DNA from: Poteriospumella lacustris
Lineage: Eukaryota > Sar > Chrysophyceae > Chromulinales > Dinobryaceae
Assembly: GCA_008000375.1 (NCBI GenBank)
Contig: SMOI01000368.1
Location: 1-30,039, forward strand
DNA length: 30,039 nt
Direction: 5' to 3'
Made by a program: the position numbers and the translations under genes
In this document: positions 26,333 through 30,039 of the stretch, one piece after another
How the letters are laid out: the number at the start of each line of letters is the position of its first letter
Numbering within the stretch: the stretch's first letter is position 1
Notes under the pieces: model-generated
What the model saw: the letters and a program-made list of their open reading frames with translations, nothing else
What the model was told of the DNA's origin: nothing
Database searches by the model: none

Positions 26333-29300
26333 TCAATGCTTCTTCTTGTGCTTCTTCTTCTGGTGACCGTCGTCCTCGGCGTCCTCCTCGGCATCAGCGT
26401 CGCGGCTCTTCTGCTTCTTATGTTTCTTCGCCTTCTTGTCCTCGCGCTCCTCGGCCGCATCGTCCTCACCAGCGTCCTCTCCACCCACCACCTCGTGTTT
26501 TGGCACCGACACGATCGACGGGGCCGCCACCGCTGCCGTCTTTTTGTTGCCCTTCTGCGCTGCCTGCACCAGGTCAGCATCGCTGGCCTTCACCGAGTGC
26601 TTGCTCAGCTCCTTCTCTTGCATCATCAACAAGTTACGCTGACGGGCCACTTGGTACTCCGCCTCGTCATTCGCTTGCACGTCCGCCAACGACGCCGCCA
26701 GGGGCATCATCTTCTTCGCTGACACCTCCACCCGCATCGTCGCCTCGCGACTCAACAGGCCACGACTCTCAGCCGACTCCACCAAGCCGCGCAACACCGT
26801 CACGATCTTGCGCAACGACTTGTTAAAGAACGCCAACACTTGGTTCGACGGCAAGTCCATCTCCTTGCACACGTCGTCGACATCTTTGTGCTGTAGACCC
26901 GTCGCCACCAAGATCGCCGCCTGCAAAAAGCTCAGACGGAACGATTGACCCAACTGGCCGCTGAAAAACAGCTTCGCCAGCGTCGGTACCAGGTCCAACA
27001 CCACGTGGTGATCCACCAGGTTACGCGCGTATAGCTCCAAGCGCTTCAAGTCGTGATGTGTGAGGTGTGCACGCAGCACAATGTCCGCGGTCAGCGTCAT
27101 CGTCGGGTCAGCCGTCGCCACGTCGTCGCCGTTCTCTTGCGCCTGTTGTGCCGCGCCCACCGACGTCAACTTCTTCGTCGGGTCGAGCAGCGCCAACACC
27201 AACGCGGACGGCAGCTTGCGGAACGAATACGACATCAGCGACACCAACCGCCGACGATAGTCCTCTTCGAACATCTGCAGCCAGCCACCCACCGGTGTTC
27301 CCGGCACCTGCTCCACCACGTCACGACAGTCCATCTCGCGCAACACAATGCACGAGTGCTCGCCCGTCACGTCGCTCGCCGTCTGTCGCAGATACGTCAC
27401 GTGGAACCCCTTGCGCGACCAGAAGCTCAACAGATTGCTCGTCAATCCAAACGACGACCCCAGCCAGTGCAGTCGCTCGCACGGACGATCCGCCACTGGC
27501 GTCAACAACGGCGGCAACGTCGCACGCGGCGCGATGTCCTCGTTCAACAGGTCGCCACCCGCGCTCGCCGTCGACCGAGACGCCGTCAACGTCGACGCCA
27601 CACCCGACTCTCCGCCGAACACGCCCGCATCCAACGGCAACGACTCCGCACTCAACTGGCCCTGGAAGTACTGCACCATCAGGTCCAATGCCCGCGATCC
27701 GTACCCCATCGACTGCAGGTCCGGGTGCGTCGCGATACGCACGATACGCGCACCCGACAACGACGCGAACTGCGAATCGTTGAACTGTTGCGAAATGCTC
27801 CATGGAATCAGATCACCCGACGCCTTGTTGCCCCGCGACAGCTCCGACTGCACGCTCTGCTGCGAGATGCGACCTTCGAAGGCCACCTGCACCACACACA
27901 ACACGTCCGGCAAACCGCCCGCCGCCGCGCGCATGGACGAACGAGGACCCAACAACACAAACAGGCGGTGTGCTGGCGCGTCCGACAACATCTGCAGATC
28001 ATTCGGTGCGTTTTTGTAGTGCGCCGCTGTGTACAACGCCCAGACACGGTGCAACAGACCCTCCGCCAGCGGGTGGTACGAAAACAACGCATCACGGTCC
28101 ACCACGTACAGTTCACAGTCGCGTGGTGCCGGCATTGCTCCCACGATACGATGGGAATTGTCCGACGTGCTGTCCAGACACAGCAGCTTGTTCAGCCACC
28201 GTTCCACGGGGTCGTCTCTGCCGTACCGGATCGGTTCGGCCAGCGTCAGCTCCACCAGCGATCGGATCTTGCTCGTCATCGACTTCGCCGTCTCCGCTGC
28301 CACTTTCCACCGCTCTTCGTGTACCTTGCGTTCGCCCTTGCGTTGCTTCGCGCCGACCACGTTGTCACCAGCCTGTTGGGCCGCCGCCGCAATCGCCGCG
28401 CCCTGCTGCTGGCGCAATTGGCTCAGCAGCTTCAGCGACAACGCACGACCCGTGCCCTCGTACCCATTGATGGTCGATGACATGAACACCACATACGGAC
28501 CCAGCAACTGCTTCACCACAGGCAACGGAATCGCCGCCGCCTCATCAATCGCCAACAGCTCCGCCTGCGCCAACTTGTAGTGCTCCTGCGGCAGGATGTA
28601 CTGAATGATCTGCCGATGCGCACGGAAGATGTTGATGCGTGTGACCACCTTGCCCACCTCCGGCACTTGGTCGTACACAATCTATAAACACACAAAACAC
28701 AACAACAGCAACCAGGGTCAGTACAACTGCTCGTCGTATTCGGGCCGGGCCCCGCTCACCGTCACAAACGGCCATACACCCACGTCCAACGTACCTCGAA
28801 GTCCACATGCTCCACATACTGCAACGACTGTAGACCACTCACGATAAACTCGAAACACGTTTTCAAGTTCTCTGGAGATGGCGCCGTCACAAAGATGTTC
28901 GCATAACCGAACGCCACCGCACCCGCCAGACATAGACCCAACGCCGCAGATTTACCACGACCACGTCCCGCCGTCAGCGACACTGTCGCTCGCAGCATCT
29001 TGTCCGATACCGAGTCCAAAAACGACATCACTGCACGTGCCTGATCGACTGTCTTCGTCTTCTCCACCAGGTTCCCGATGTACGGCGTGTTCATCAGCGA
29101 CGTCTTCAGCGCCGCCAGCTCCGCGTCGTGACGCGTTTCCACCAACGACGACCCCGACGACGCCGGAATGTCGTGCACCTTGCTGCTGATTGGCAACACG
29201 TTCAACTCGTCGTCCAGCACCAGACAGCTCGAGCAGTCGCCCAACGACAAAATGAACCGCTCGTTGAAGCGAGGAATCACCTCGTGGTGTGCCTCCGTGC

Positions 29301-29814
29301 GGAACCGACTGTGGACGTCCATGGTCATCGTGTACAGCTGCTTCAAACTGTGCACCGTCTTGATCAACAGAATGATGATACCACCGCCTTCCACGGTCTC
29401 GATCGTACGTGCCAGAATGTTCGGCGTCAACGCCTCGAAGTCTTGCAACACACACATGCCGAAGGTCTGACCCAGCACCTTCTCCGTCTCCTTGTAGTAG
29501 GTCCACCGAATGTTTGTCGACGACACGAACAACTCGAAAGGATCGTCACGTTCGTTGTCATACAGACCGCGCGCCTGCGCCGTCTTGATTTCCTTCATGC
29601 GCTTCTTGCGGTGCGTGCTGAACCCCAAGTCCTTCTTGTAGCACCACAGCACTGACGGCCGGGCCTTCACACGAGTCGCTGACAAAATACGATGAATATT
29701 TTCCACTTGGTCTTTACCATGATCACCCACAATCAAAAACATACTGCGCGTGTTGGTGCGTACACCATGTTCGATGACGCTTTTCACTCGTGGATCGACC
29801 TTCTTTTTCACCAT
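26333..29814 (-). CDS. NAT10: NAT10/Kre33/TmcA-family RNA cytidine acetyltransferase
   Basis: Exon 1 is 29814-28795 (340 codons), a 113-nt intron covers 28794-28682, and exon 2 is 28681-26333; the product is about 1,122 residues. The enzyme uses ATP and acetyl-CoA to make N4-acetylcytidine in 18S rRNA and in some tRNAs, in the nucleolus. The start MVKKKVDPRVKSVIEHG and SVLWCYKKDLGFSTHRKKRM match the family N-terminal domain. Walker A GRGRGKS is near residue 285; the DEAA box in LLAIDEAAAIPLPVV is near 387, followed by SSTINGYEGTGR. The GNAT acetyl-CoA motif RIATHPDLQSMGYGSRALDL is near 657. The C-terminal tail is rich in Lys, Asp and Glu (KKAKKHKKQK and KKKHKKKH), a likely nucleolar signal. 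It is somewhat longer than the human protein (1,025), with Ala/Ser-rich insertions in the GNAT region. The upstream in-frame codons lack an ATG, so MVKKK is the start. Confidence 0.96.
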
Positions 29815-30039
29815 GGTTTCGATCGACAGCACAACTCACAAATCACTATTCCAGCGATATAGAACAAGAGGTATGAGGCTATAGAGCAATGTGTCCGGTC
29901 GTTTCTTTGCATGCACAATTCCTTCCTGGTCGAGGTTGGTTCAATCAAGTTGGTTGGTTGGTCCTCGCTCGGTTCGGTCGCGACGGCGGCGGAGGCGGCG
30001 GCGGTGCCGCGGAGACCGTTGGACGTTGGTGTCGCGGTG
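29815..30039. promoter_or_regulatory. Upstream region of the NAT10-like gene
   Basis: The promoter and 5' UTR of the minus-strand gene should lie here. It contains a short ggttggttgg repeat (about 29956-29970) and a GGC-rich trinucleotide run (about 29980-30010). A frame open to the right edge on either strand could belong to the next gene, but there is too little to judge. Confidence 0.4.

Noticed and set aside
27053-28480. 475-codon plus-strand frame opposite the NAT10-like gene
   Set aside because: It is Arg/His/Gln-rich antisense of strongly conserved enzyme sequence, with no domain of its own.

Overview
The window is nuclear DNA of a compact, unicellular eukaryote. Genes are interrupted by short GT-AG introns (about 61-113 nt), two of which can be placed exactly by matching conserved proteins (eL19, ArgJ). 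The gene set includes eukaryote-specific families: the ribosomal protein eL19, a NAT10/Kre33 RNA acetyltransferase, SLC19 carriers, a GARP/G2-like Myb factor with the SHLQKYR motif, and a DUF285 (BspA-like) repeat protein. The SHLQKYR factor, the DUF285 protein, the wording of eL19, and an ArgJ with a signal-peptide-like presequence followed by Trp suggest an alga with a secondary plastid, most likely a stramenopile. This lineage is an inference; nothing here fixes the species.

Layout. (1) 1-6259, minus: a giant TPR/coiled-coil protein of at least about 2,063 residues whose C-terminal end runs off the left edge. (2) 6566-12020: a direct tandem duplication of an SLC19 (folate/thiamine carrier family) gene, both copies on plus. 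Their exon structure and most of their sequence are the same, but the cytosolic loops and C-termini differ. Between them lies a 206-bp broken fragment of argJ. (3) 12512-14140, minus: the intact argJ. Remnant and intact gene both follow an SLC19 copy, so an ancestral SLC19-argJ pair was probably duplicated and one argJ mostly deleted. (4) 14803-15612, minus: an unrecognised protein with about seven membrane segments and an EF-hand-like loop. (5) 16078-17431, plus: a DUF442-ETHE1 fusion, a probable mitochondrial persulfide dioxygenase. (6) 18348-19577, plus: a protein of thirteen 25-residue DUF285 repeats. (7) 19578-20723: simple-sequence-rich intergenic DNA. (8) 20724-22820, minus: the GARP-type transcription factor. 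(9) 23332-25925: an inverted duplication, tail to tail, of the three-exon eL19 gene. The transcribed parts are almost identical and the upstream flanks diverged. (10) 26333-29814, minus: a two-exon NAT10/Kre33/TmcA-family gene.

Functionally the region is a patchwork, not a pathway. eL19 and NAT10 belong to ribosome production, ArgJ to arginine synthesis, the fusion protein to sulfide/persulfide metabolism, and the SLC19 pair to vitamin uptake. No CRISPR array, tRNA, rRNA or intact transposable element was recognised. The most unusual content is the record of two local duplications of different geometry (direct and inverted), the Cys-rich extracellular insertion in the SLC19 proteins, and the unidentified membrane protein with the EF-hand-like loop.
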